Shown: piece by piece, positions 1-7,837 of the stretch
Layout of the letters: each line of letters opens with the position of its first letter
Position numbering within the stretch: position 1 is the stretch's first letter
Translations under genes and position numbers: made by a program
The notes under the pieces: model-generated
Databases searched by the model: none
The model's input: the letters and a program-made list of their open reading frames with translations, nothing else
Told to the model about the DNA's origin: nothing
Source: Pedobacter nyackensis
Lineage (GTDB): Bacteria > Bacteroidota > Bacteroidia > Sphingobacteriales > Sphingobacteriaceae
Reading direction: 5' to 3'
Assembly (NCBI RefSeq): GCF_900176505.1
Contig: NZ_FWYB01000015.1
Location: 62,001 to 126,000 of the forward strand
DNA length: 64,000 nt

Positions 1-60
1 AATTTTGATGAGGCGATCGTTTATGGTCACCTCATCAATCTTAATAAAATAGACCTATGA
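1..60 (+). CDS. 3' end of an unidentified upstream gene (partial)
   Basis: Frame 1 is open from the window edge to a TGA at 58-60 and encodes only the last 19 residues, ending in NLNKIDL. The stop overlaps the start of the next gene in an ATGA arrangement (57-60), typical of translational coupling, so the two genes probably form an operon. Nothing can be said about its function from so short a tail. The DNA also contains the inverted repeat TTGATGAGG (5-13) / CCTCATCAA (30-38), which may be coincidental within coding sequence. Confidence 0.55.
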   Translation, partial: NFDEAIVYGHLINLNKIDL

Positions 61-1262
61 ACAATAGATTAATAAAACTAGGATTAACATTTGGTATGGC
101 TGGTTTGATGCTTGCCAGTACCGGCTGTTCCGAAAATCAAAAGGATAATGGTTACCACATTACGGGTAATATAAATGGCGTTGATTCCGGCCTGGTTAAG
201 CTGGTGAGTTATAATGAGGAAGATAGAACCTCAACGACTCTGGACAGCGTAACGTTTAAAAATGGTTCTTTTGAGCTAAAAGGAACAGTGAAGTATCCTG
301 AAATGATGACATTGATTTTTACGCCCGGCAACTGGGCAACACAGATTTTTGTAGAAAATGGCACCATCGCTGTTAAAGCCGACACAACCGGAGCTGAACA
401 TTACGATTATAGTTCGTATGGAGGTGAAAAAGGTGCTAACCTTAAAAAAATTGAGGTAACCGGATCTGCCAACCATGATATTTACAATAAGTACGAGAAC
501 GAGCCGGAGCAGTTGAAGTTTAAGGATGAATTTGCTGCCTTGAACAAAGCATACGAAGCGGAAAAGGATTTGAAATTGAAGGAAAAGATGAGGTCTAAAT
601 TTGATTCGGTAGGGCAATTAAGTAAAGCCTGGCAAATCAAATGGATCAATGATTTTATAACTAAAAACCCTACATCGGTTGCAGGTGCATATATCTTCAA
701 TAATCACTACCGGTTCAATTCAAGTATGCCTTTAAACGAGATGGATGTCATCTTGAATAAGTTTAAAGACGAAGCAAAACAATCCACTTATTTTAGGCTC
801 CTGGTTAGCGACGTAGCCAAGAGAAAACGTGTGCTTCCAGGGGAGCAGGCGCCTGATTTTACTTTGCTGAAAAGGGATAGTACCTCTTTTGCGCTATCTT
901 CTACCAAAGGTAAGTATGTAATGATCGACTTTTGGGCCAGCTGGTGTAAGCCTTGCAGGGAAGCCATCCCACATTGGAAAAATGTATACGCCAAATACAG
1001 GGATAAAGGCTTTGAAATCGTAAGCGTTTCTAACGACAGCCGCTGGAGTGATTGGTTCAAAGCTATGGATCAGGAACAAATGCCATGGATACAGCTTTGT
1101 GATGAGTTTCCGATAAAAAATATGCCGGCGAAAGTGTCTACATTGTATCAGATTCCCTCTTTGCCAGGTTATGTTTTATTAGATAAAGAAGGGAAAATAT
1201 TGGTTCATACCATCGAAGAAAAGGACATTGATCAAAAATTAGCAGAGATTTTTAAAATGTAG
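57..1262 (+). CDS. TlpA-like thiol-disulfide oxidoreductase lipoprotein (DUF4369 N-terminus)
   Basis: This is a 401-residue periplasmic or outer-surface lipoprotein. The signal peptide ends in the lipobox ASTGC with the lipidated cysteine at residue 24. Residues of about 30-130 resemble the DUF4369 beta domain common in Bacteroidota, followed by a helical linker. A C-terminal TlpA/AhpC-TSA thioredoxin fold (about 260-400) carries the redox motif WCKPC (C297, C300). Such proteins reduce disulfides in exported proteins or maturing c-type cytochromes; the exact substrate is unknown. It starts on an ATGA overlap with the preceding gene, which supports the chosen start. A connection with the cbb3 oxidase genes downstream is possible but not shown. 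Confidence 0.88.
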   Translation: MNNRLIKLGLTFGMAGLMLASTGCSENQKDNGYHITGNINGVDSGLVKLVSYNEEDRTSTTLDSVTFKNGSFELKGTVKYPEMMTLIFTPGNWATQIFVENGTIAVKADTTGAEHYDYSSYGGEKGANLKKIEVTGSANHDIYNKYENEPEQLKFKDEFAALNKAYEAEKDLKLKEKMRSKFDSVGQLSKAWQIKWINDFITKNPTSVAGAYIFNNHYRFNSSMPLNEMDVILNKFKDEAKQSTYFRLLVSDVAKRKRVLPGEQAPDFTLLKRDSTSFALSSTKGKYVMIDFWASWCKPCREAIPHWKNVYAKYRDKGFEIVSVSNDSRWSDWFKAMDQEQMPWIQLCDEFPIKNMPAKVSTLYQIPSLPGYVLLDKEGKILVHTIEEKDIDQKLAEIFKM

Positions 1263-1280
1263 TCGATACTTGGTTAATAC

Positions 1281-1318
1281 AAAAAACGGGGTGTAGCATT
1301 AATAATGATACACCCTGT
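1281..1318 (-). terminator. Rho-independent terminator of the 593-aa gene
   Basis: On the minus strand, GGGTGTA/TACACCC (1289-1295 with 1309-1315), extended by CATT/AATG across a G-A mismatch, forms a hairpin. It is followed by T6 (complement of 1281-1286). It lies just past the stop of the minus-strand gene and, between convergent genes, may serve both. Confidence 0.7.
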
Positions 1319-1323
1319 AATCA

Positions 1324-3105
1324 CTAAATTTCACATCCGATCAGACGCTGCTCTGCCTGTAGTAACTGCTCCTGCATCTCATTCAAGGTGATGTTCGTCT
1401 GCTTCTTAAGTTCAGGAATTAATCCTCTGTAATAATCTATACCCAATAATAGTTGCTCTTTAAATTTAGTAAAGTAGCGGGCTTTTTTAACGCTTAGTTC
1501 ATCCAGTTGATCTGAAATGTCTTTCTTTAAATAATCAACATACAGGTTTAATTCATTAATAAACAGATTAGGACGTGCTACATTATCCAGTAAATTCGTC
1601 TTCCCATAAATGTGTTGTACCATTTCCTTTAAGCTATATTTCCCCGAGAAATAAGCCAGGTTAGGGCCCGGACAAATACTTACAGCTTTGTTCTCTTTTG
1701 GCTTAAGCATATCATTTTTTATATACGTTGAAGCACATAATCCTTCACAAAGACATACCTTCTCTGTAATGTGATCAAACTGCTGCTTATAACTTTCTTC
1801 TGGTAAGTCCTGTTTTTGAAGTTCTTTAATTTTTAAGTTCTGATATTCTCTCGATGCAGTACAAATTGGTAATGCTGTAAATTCTGTATTGGTGCATAGG
1901 AATTTCTTGGTACAAGGACTTCCTGGACGACCTTTCGCTATTCGTTCTAATCGCTGTTGCTCTATACTGCTTTTCTTAAAGCTGTTAAAAAGGACACCTA
2001 GTGGTGATGAATTGCTCAAGTAATAATCGGTATGGTCGGCATTGACAAGATCCGTAAGCGTATGATCATCTACATTCGTAGCTTCCGGTACCAGTAAAAA
2101 TGGACTTCCCCAACCGGCTGCATCCAGCTGGTAGTAATTGATCAGAAACTGATGCTCCTCGGCTGTGCCGATACCACCTTGCGCGGTAATCCGTTGTACT
2201 GGGGTAGCGCAAGGAGTAAAGCCTTTTGCTGTTAATGCAGCAGCATAAATATCATATAACTCAGCGGCAAGTGCAACACGTTTTTCTTTAAATTCTTCCA
2301 GGATAGGTCCCAATAGAAAACCTTCCGTAGCAAAGGCATGTCCACCGCAGTTTAGTCCTGATTCAACTCTAAACTCTGACACCCAGATGCCCTTTTTAGC
2401 CAGAATCTTTGCCTGGATCAGGGCAGAGCGGAAATCACTTACTTTTAAAATGACGTTTTTACGGAGTATACCAGATTGATCGGGGTAGAAATCAGCACAT
2501 TTTTCCATGTAACTGTATAATCTTGGATTTAATCCGGCCGATATGATGATTGAGGATTCAAGATCGCTGTTGGCAAAACCGCGCATTGCAGCAAGGGCAT
2601 CGGTATAATCATCGCCCAGGTATTCGTCATTCATGTTGTAATTTGCCTTATCTACCTTCGACATGATGTTTACATCAATGCTTCCGGGTTTCATTTTATC
2701 TTTTAGGCTTTCAAGCGCTAATGCTCTTTCCTGCGAATCCGTTATGGTCAACACCTTGTTATAGCTGTTTTTTAAAACAGAGTGATCAGGCAATAGCTCA
2801 AAGTACTTTTCTAGGGCCGTTCCAGCTTCTGGTTTTTCATTTAACAGGCTTTTAAATTGTTTATTAACCAGTTTGTTCAGTAAATTCAGATAGGCTGTTA
2901 TTCTTGATGCACGGCTGTCGACTGCCTTTTTATCAATAGGCGTATAAGCTTCGTTATTTTGCGTTGCATGATATTTACGCATGCGTTCGGTAAGTTCATC
3001 ATCCACAATGGAAACAACGGATGATATGCCATATTTAGCAACTTTTAAAGGTGTATCTATTGAATAGCCAAGGCCCAGTACTGGAATATGAAAGGTATGG
3101 TTCAT
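1324..3105 (-). CDS. Uncharacterised conserved cysteine-rich protein, possibly TIM-barrel flavoprotein-like
   Basis: This 593-residue cytosolic protein has no signal peptide or membrane segment. I do not recognise a characterised family. The N-terminus (IPVLGLGYSIDTPLKVAKYG) and the central stretches GLNCGGHAF and ITAQGGIGTAEEH recall nitronate-monooxygenase/FabK-type FMN TIM barrels, in which GGH and GGI loops bind flavin phosphate. The second half is rich in cysteines: SPCTKKFLC, PICTASREYQ, CLCEGLC and SICPGPN. That would suit an iron-sulfur or other metal site. It is divergently transcribed from the FixL-like kinase gene across a region holding an FNR-like box, so a role in low-oxygen metabolism is a reasonable guess. 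Function unknown. Confidence 0.7.
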   Translation of the reverse strand: MNHTFHIPVLGLGYSIDTPLKVAKYGISSVVSIVDDELTERMRKYHATQNNEAYTPIDKKAVDSRASRITAYLNLLNKLVNKQFKSLLNEKPEAGTALEKYFELLPDHSVLKNSYNKVLTITDSQERALALESLKDKMKPGSIDVNIMSKVDKANYNMNDEYLGDDYTDALAAMRGFANSDLESSIIISAGLNPRLYSYMEKCADFYPDQSGILRKNVILKVSDFRSALIQAKILAKKGIWVSEFRVESGLNCGGHAFATEGFLLGPILEEFKEKRVALAAELYDIYAAALTAKGFTPCATPVQRITAQGGIGTAEEHQFLINYYQLDAAGWGSPFLLVPEATNVDDHTLTDLVNADHTDYYLSNSSPLGVLFNSFKKSSIEQQRLERIAKGRPGSPCTKKFLCTNTEFTALPICTASREYQNLKIKELQKQDLPEESYKQQFDHITEKVCLCEGLCASTYIKNDMLKPKENKAVSICPGPNLAYFSGKYSLKEMVQHIYGKTNLLDNVARPNLFINELNLYVDYLKKDISDQLDELSVKKARYFTKFKEQLLLGIDYYRGLIPELKKQTNITLNEMQEQLLQAEQRLIGCEI

Positions 3106-3161
3106 GAAATTATATTGTAAGATTTAGATCACAAAGTAGCAGACTATTTTTAATTTAAAAT

Positions 3162-3227
3162 ATGATGAAAATCACTTTTTAATATGACTGAGGCGATAAT
3201 TTCATGATCGATAAAATCATATATTTG
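3162..3227 (+). promoter_or_regulatory. FNR-like box and minus-7 element upstream of the FixL-like kinase
   Basis: The box is TGAT-GAAA-ATCA (3163-3174). The minus-7 element TATATTTG (3220-3227) fits the Bacteroidota TAnnTTTG consensus. The distance from box centre (3168.5) to the last base of the minus-7 element is 58.5 nt, the same as at the three other boxes in this window. Autoregulation of the kinase/regulator operon is inferred; the divergent 593-aa gene may share the box. Confidence 0.6.
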
Positions 3228-3240
3228 TGAAAAGTACATT

Positions 3241-4425
3241 ATGGAGCAAGTCAGGTTATTAGAGGCAATTATAGAAACTGCAATTGATGGGATCATTACT
3301 ATCGATAAAAGAGGACACATTGAAAGTCTCAATCCTGCGGCGCTCAAGCTTTTTGGTTATGCACTTGAAGAAGTAAAAGGGCACAACATTAAGATGTTAA
3401 TGCCTGAACCAGATAAAAGTGGACATGATGGCTATTTGCACAGATATCAGACTACGGGCGAAAAACGTATCATTGGTAAAGGCAGGGAAGTAAGAGGCTT
3501 AAGAAAGGATGGGAGTACTTTTCCATTTAGGTTGGCGGTAAGTGAAGTACAGTACGATGATCGTATTATATATACAGGCTTTATCCACGATTTGTCCAAA
3601 GAAAAGGAAGCCGAAGAACGCTTAAGGGAATATGCTGCAGAGCTGGAAGAGCTGGTAGAAGAACGTACTAAGTCTTTAAGGAAAACTGTAAAGGCCTTAA
3701 GTGAAGCTAAGGAAGAAGTAAGTTTATCCTTAGAGAAGGAAAAAGAACTTAACCAGATGAAAAGCAGGTTCGTATCTATGGCTTCACACGAATTCAGAAC
3801 TCCCCTAAGCTCAGTTCAACTTTCTTCTTCTCTGATCGAAAAATATGCACAGCCTTTTAATAACAAGAACATCACCAAGCATGTTGGTAAGATTAAAAAT
3901 GCTGTCGGAAATTTAACCACAATCTTAAATGACTTCTTATCATTGGAGAGACTTGAGGCTGGAATTGTTGAGCCTGCCTTTGATTCTTTCGATCTGGTGA
4001 AGTTATCTGAAGAGATAACGGAAGAAATGCAGATGATAGCTAAACAGGACCAACATATTATTTATCAGCATACCGGACTGGAGAGCATAGTCAAGCTGGA
4101 CCAGAACCTGATTCGTAACTGTATGATTAACCTGATTTCTAATTCTATTAAATACTCCGGAGAGAATACCTTTATTGAGTTCAATACAGAGATCAACGAT
4201 GAACAATGTATCGTTACGATTAAAGATAATGGCATAGGAATTCCCGAGCTTGATCAAAAGCATTTGTTCCAGCCATTTTTCAGAGCCAATAATACCGGTA
4301 ATATTCCAGGTACCGGTTTGGGATTAAATATTGTATTACGTTATGCTAAGTTGATGAATGGAACACTCCATTTTGAAAGCGTAATTAACAAAGAGACTAC
4401 CTTTAAACTATCTTTTAATAAATAA
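3241..4425 (+). CDS. FixL-like haem-PAS oxygen-sensing histidine kinase
   Basis: This 394-residue soluble kinase has a PAS domain (about 1-120), a coiled-coil linker (about 120-175), a HisKA domain with phospho-acceptor H183 (SHEFRTP) and a HATPase domain with DNGIGIP and GTGLGLN boxes. The PAS segment MPEPDKSGHDGYLHRYQTTG matches the FixL haem pocket. H62 corresponds to the proximal haem histidine (His200 of Bradyrhizobium FixL), and R68 and R82 correspond to the arginines that respond to oxygen (Arg206, Arg220). No membrane segment is present, unlike Sinorhizobium FixL. The stop codon overlaps the start of the regulator gene (TAATG at 4423-4427), so the two are translated together. Haem binding is inferred from these residues. 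Confidence 0.88.
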   Translation: MEQVRLLEAIIETAIDGIITIDKRGHIESLNPAALKLFGYALEEVKGHNIKMLMPEPDKSGHDGYLHRYQTTGEKRIIGKGREVRGLRKDGSTFPFRLAVSEVQYDDRIIYTGFIHDLSKEKEAEERLREYAAELEELVEERTKSLRKTVKALSEAKEEVSLSLEKEKELNQMKSRFVSMASHEFRTPLSSVQLSSSLIEKYAQPFNNKNITKHVGKIKNAVGNLTTILNDFLSLERLEAGIVEPAFDSFDLVKLSEEITEEMQMIAKQDQHIIYQHTGLESIVKLDQNLIRNCMINLISNSIKYSGENTFIEFNTEINDEQCIVTIKDNGIGIPELDQKHLFQPFFRANNTGNIPGTGLGLNIVLRYAKLMNGTLHFESVINKETTFKLSFNK

Positions 4426-5483
4426 TGAAGAAGACGCGTATACTGATTATTGAAGATAATGAAGACATTAGAGAAAGTACCACTGAGATATTAGAGCTTG
4501 CGGGCTATGAAGTCTTTCAGGCTCATAATGGTAGGATAGGTATTGATGTTGCAACGGCACATTTACCAGATATCATTTTATGTGATATCATGATGCCCGA
4601 ACTAGATGGGTACAGTGTTCTATATATGTTAAATAAGCATCCTAAAACGGCTGCAATTCCTTTCATTTTTCTGACGGCAAAGGCCGAAAGGATTGATATG
4701 CGTAAAGGGATGGAAATGGGGGCCGATGATTATCTTACTAAACCTTTTGATGATGTAGAGTTGCTTAATGCTATTGAAATAAGGTTAAGTAAGAAGGATA
4801 GACTCCAACGCTTTTACAGTCAGTCATTGGATAAACTATCTAACCTGCTTAGTGGTACATCGGGTATTGAGGAACTTCAAAAGTTAATCGCCGATCGCAA
4901 GGTTCGGACCGTTAAAAAGAGACAGGTTATTTATTATGAAGGAGATGACGTAATAGGTATTTATCTGGTGCTGAGTGGACGTGTAAAAACGGTTAAAATG
5001 AGTATAGATGGACGTGAACTACTTACCGGAATATATACTACGGATGACTATGTGGGGATCCCAGCACTATTGAGCCATGAAGAATACTCGGAAACTGCAG
5101 AAGCATTGGAGGATTCGACAATCTGTTTGTTGCCTAAAGAAATGGTTGAGGAACTATTGAATAAATTTCCGGAGGTGACTAAGCAGTTTATCCATATACT
5201 TTCTAATAATTTACTGGATAGAGAAGAACAGTTGCTGCAGCTGGCTTATCATTCGGTTAGGAAGCGAATGGCTGAAGTATTGATCAGACTGTGCAGACAA
5301 GAGAAGCCGGCGCAAATACAATACCTGAAAATATCACGGGACGACCTGGCTGCTATGGCTGGAATGGCTACCGAAACGGTAAGTCGTATTTTAAGCGACT
5401 TCAGAGATGAGCAGATTCTTGATAAGAAAGGGAACCAAATCGTTGTTTTAGATGAGACCAGATTACAAAATGTGAAAAATTGA
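4425..5483 (+). CDS. Response regulator fused to a Crp/FNR-type transcription factor
   Basis: This 352-residue protein joins an N-terminal receiver domain (about 1-122; phospho-acceptor D54 in CDIMMPELDG, T84, K106) to a cNMP-binding-like beta roll (about 145-260) and a Crp-type winged helix (about 275-350). The recognition helix reads ETVSR (E317, S320, R321), the same E-xx-SR spacing that lets FNR read TGAT half-sites. It has no FNR-type N-terminal cysteine cluster, so oxygen information should come from phosphorylation by the adjacent FixL-like kinase rather than from its own iron-sulfur centre. In effect it merges the FixJ and FixK roles in one protein. Probable targets are the four TGAT-N4-ATCA boxes in this window. 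Confidence 0.9.
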   Translation: MKKTRILIIEDNEDIRESTTEILELAGYEVFQAHNGRIGIDVATAHLPDIILCDIMMPELDGYSVLYMLNKHPKTAAIPFIFLTAKAERIDMRKGMEMGADDYLTKPFDDVELLNAIEIRLSKKDRLQRFYSQSLDKLSNLLSGTSGIEELQKLIADRKVRTVKKRQVIYYEGDDVIGIYLVLSGRVKTVKMSIDGRELLTGIYTTDDYVGIPALLSHEEYSETAEALEDSTICLLPKEMVEELLNKFPEVTKQFIHILSNNLLDREEQLLQLAYHSVRKRMAEVLIRLCRQEKPAQIQYLKISRDDLAAMAGMATETVSRILSDFRDEQILDKKGNQIVVLDETRLQNVKN

Positions 5484-5545
5484 TGAAGATCATTTTCCCG
5501 TCTGATTAAACTCATTTCCTATAAGGTATGAATCTGTTAAATTTG
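5480..5545 (+). promoter_or_regulatory. FNR-like box and minus-7 element of the LDH-like/hemN operon
   Basis: TTGAT-GAAG-ATCAT (5480-5493) is the best match to the FNR consensus in the window and overlaps the stop codon of the regulator gene. TAAATTTG (5538-5545) is a full TAnnTTTG minus-7 element. Box centre (5486.5) to minus-7 end is 58.5 nt, which suits a class-I-like activator position near -62 to -65. Confidence 0.7.
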
Positions 5546-5565
5546 GTTATTAATAATCAATTTAC

Positions 5566-6039
5566 ATGAAAGTCGTAGCTTACAGTATAAAACTATTTGA
5601 AAAAGAACCTTTGGCGATCGCCAACCATAAAAAGCACGAGATTACCCTGATTTCTAATGTGCTAAATGCCGATACCGTAAGTTATGCTACAGGAAAAGAG
5701 GCTGTAATTGTATTTGAGGATGATGATGTGTCTGCCGATGTGATTAATAAACTGGCAGATATGGGCGTGAAATACATTGCTACACGCTCTACTTCGGCTG
5801 ATCATATTGATAGGGAAGCAGCAGCATCAAGGGCTATGAGAGTGGCAAACGTCCCTTCAATGGCCTTAAGTGGGCTTACAGATGCCGAATTACCCATGGC
5901 ATTAGCTGAAGAAACTATATTGAATCTTGACAAATGGCAACAGAAGAGCTGTTTAGGCCTAGCTTGTGTTTGTTCTAAATCTTGCGACCGCGATAACCAT
6001 TCAACCCTAAATAATCACCATTCTCATCTTCATGAATAA
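5566..6039 (+). CDS. Truncated D-lactate-dehydrogenase-like domain with Cys/His-rich tail
   Basis: This 157-residue protein matches only the first (catalytic-side) half of the D-2-hydroxyacid dehydrogenase family: the Tyr-Ser start MKVVAYSIK, the beta strand AVIVFEDDDV, and VKYIATRSTSADHID followed by VPSMA. The NAD-binding Rossmann domain with its GxGxxG loop is absent. The C-terminus instead carries a cysteine/histidine cluster (CLGLACVCSKSCD, then HSTLNNHHSHLHE), a plausible metal-binding tail. There is no room for a lost downstream half because hemN begins 8 nt before this stop. It heads the operon under the FNR-like box. The function is unknown; it could be a haem, metal or redox accessory protein rather than an enzyme. 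Confidence 0.75.
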   Translation: MKVVAYSIKLFEKEPLAIANHKKHEITLISNVLNADTVSYATGKEAVIVFEDDDVSADVINKLADMGVKYIATRSTSADHIDREAAASRAMRVANVPSMALSGLTDAELPMALAEETILNLDKWQQKSCLGLACVCSKSCDRDNHSTLNNHHSHLHE

Positions 6040-7396
6040 AAAAGAACTAATTGAAAAGTATCACGTGGCCGCCCCGCGTTATACCAGTTACCCAACTGTT
6101 CCTTATTGGAAAGCGGAAAGCTTTGACATTCATAAATGGAGCAAGGCCGTAGTTAGGGCATTCGACAAAAGTAATAGCGAAGATGGTATCAGTTTATACA
6201 TACACCTTCCTTTTTGTGAGGACTTATGTACTTATTGTGGCTGTAATACAAGGATTACCAAGAATCATGGTGTAGAGAGGCCTTATATTGAGACTTTGTT
6301 AAAAGAGTGGCAGCTTTATCTAAATCTTTTCAGCACTAAGCCCGTAATCAGAGAGTTACATCTTGGCGGTGGTACACCCACTTTCTTTAGTCCTGAGCAT
6401 CTCGATCTATTGATTAATGGATTGTTGAAAGATACAGAGGTACACGAAGAAGCTGAGTTTAGTTTCGAAGCTCATCCGGCAAATACAACTGAAGCTCATC
6501 TAATTACGCTTGGCAATTTAGGATTCAAAAGATTAAGCCTGGGTATTCAGGATTTTGATCCGCAGGTGCAATTGGCCATCAACAGAATTCAGTCCGTTGA
6601 GCAGGTGGAGAAGGTGTCGGATTTGGCACGGAAAAATGGTTATTACTCTTTAAACTATGATCTTATTTATGGTTTACCAAATCAAACCTTTTCGGGCCTG
6701 GGCGATACGATAGAAGAAGTGTTGCGGTTAAAACCAGATCGTATTGCTTTTTATAGTTATGCGCATGTGCCCTGGATGAGACCTGGCCAACGCCGATACA
6801 CAGAAAACGATCTCCCTTCTCCGGAATGTAAACAGGAGTTGTATGAACTTGGCAGAAAACTGCTAAAAGAGGGTGGATATGTGGAAATTGGAATGGACCA
6901 TTTTACACTCGACACGGATAGTCTTTATCAGGCTGAAAAGAATGGTACTTTACATCGGAACTTTATGGGGTATACCCATCAGTATAGTCGCCTGATGGTT
7001 GGCTTGGGTGTTTCCTCTATTAGTGATACCTGGGATGCTTTCGCTCAGAACGCGAAGACTGTCGAAACTTACAGGGAACTGGTTAATGAAGGTGAATTTC
7101 CTATCGTTAAAGGCCATGCCCTGAATAATACTGATTTACTCATTCGTAAGCATATTTTAAATATCATGTGTAAAGGCTATACCAATTGGACATCCCTTGA
7201 GAAGGAAAACGATGTGTTTGCAGAAGGAATAGAAAGAATGCGCTGGCTTGCACAAGATGGCCTGGTTGTATTGTCTCCTTATGAATTGCAGGTTACAGGC
7301 TTTGGTAAAAGGTTCTTAAGAAATATCTGTATGATGCTGGATGCCCGTTTATGGGAAAGCCAACCAGGAACACAGCAGTTTAGTTTAGCCGATTAG
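6032..7396 (+). CDS. hemN: Oxygen-independent coproporphyrinogen III oxidase
   Basis: This 454-residue radical-SAM enzyme decarboxylates coproporphyrinogen III to protoporphyrinogen IX without oxygen, so haem can be made under microaerobic conditions. The motif CEDLCTYCGC (C62, C66, C69, C71) holds the three cysteines binding the 4Fe-4S cluster plus the adjacent fourth cysteine typical of HemN. The LHLGGGTPTF motif and a HemN C-terminal domain are also present, and the length is normal. The start overlaps the preceding gene by 8 nt, so both share the FNR-like promoter at 5480-5545. This suits supply of haem to the cbb3 oxidase encoded just downstream on the other strand. Confidence 0.95.
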   Translation: MNKKELIEKYHVAAPRYTSYPTVPYWKAESFDIHKWSKAVVRAFDKSNSEDGISLYIHLPFCEDLCTYCGCNTRITKNHGVERPYIETLLKEWQLYLNLFSTKPVIRELHLGGGTPTFFSPEHLDLLINGLLKDTEVHEEAEFSFEAHPANTTEAHLITLGNLGFKRLSLGIQDFDPQVQLAINRIQSVEQVEKVSDLARKNGYYSLNYDLIYGLPNQTFSGLGDTIEEVLRLKPDRIAFYSYAHVPWMRPGQRRYTENDLPSPECKQELYELGRKLLKEGGYVEIGMDHFTLDTDSLYQAEKNGTLHRNFMGYTHQYSRLMVGLGVSSISDTWDAFAQNAKTVETYRELVNEGEFPIVKGHALNNTDLLIRKHILNIMCKGYTNWTSLEKENDVFAEGIERMRWLAQDGLVVLSPYELQVTGFGKRFLRNICMMLDARLWESQPGTQQFSLAD

Positions 7397-7444
7397 AGAT
7401 ATAAAAAAATAGCTAGCTCGTTAACGTTTTCAAGTAATGAGTTG

Positions 7445-7831
7445 TTAAAGGCCGGTCTTTTGATCGGCCTTATTTATTTTATACTCCATCAACTGTGCAA
7501 TGGATGTAGCTCTAACAATTGCTTTTTGGGCAATGGGACCTTCAAATTTATTGTTTACCGTATCCGTCCATATTTTCATCCAGCGTTCAAAATGCGCTGG
7601 TTTTAAAGGCACGGTCCGGTTAAGCTCCAGGTGCTTAAGCATAGGATTTCCTTTGTAGGTAATTACATCAAAAAGTATGGTTTCCCAAAAGGCAACCATT
7701 ACCGGTATATGCGCTTCCAGTTTGAAATTTGCAGCCCTGAAAACAGGTCCAATAAGCTGGTCTGTTAATGCCGAATGGTAAAATGTTTCTACCAGGTATT
7801 GTATATCTTCTTTATGCTGAATATCGTTCAT
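7445..7831 (-). CDS. Group III truncated haemoglobin
   Basis: This 128-residue cytosolic globin has features of group III truncated haemoglobins: FYHSALTDQLIGPVF at the start of the fold, FWETILF in the E-helix region, and LKPAHFERW with the probable proximal histidine. These proteins bind oxygen or NO and are often linked to microaerobic growth. It is the last gene of the cbb3 operon, 6 nt after the membrane protein gene, which suggests it helps oxygen delivery or NO protection. The convergent hemN gene ends 48 nt away. Confidence 0.88.
   Translation of the reverse strand: MNDIQHKEDIQYLVETFYHSALTDQLIGPVFRAANFKLEAHIPVMVAFWETILFDVITYKGNPMLKHLELNRTVPLKPAHFERWMKIWTDTVNNKFEGPIAQKAIVRATSIAQLMEYKINKADQKTGL
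7448..7480. terminator. Possible bidirectional terminator between hemN and the globin gene
   Basis: AAGGCCG (7448-7454) pairs with CGGCCTT (7465-7471) around a 10-nt loop, followed by ATTTATTTT on the plus strand. It overlaps the last codons of the globin gene, so part of the symmetry could be coding. The convergent arrangement supports a terminator. Confidence 0.5.
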
Positions 7832-7837
7832 TTCTTT

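Noticed and set aside
3205..3219. Second TGAT...ATCA pair upstream of the FixL-like kinase
   Set aside because: The half-sites are separated by 7 nt rather than 4, and the pair overlaps the minus-7 region, so it does not fit an FNR-like site.
5566..6039. Frameshifted full-length D-lactate dehydrogenase
   Set aside because: hemN starts 8 nt before the stop and no NAD-binding GxGxxG sequence follows in any frame, so no second half is hidden here.
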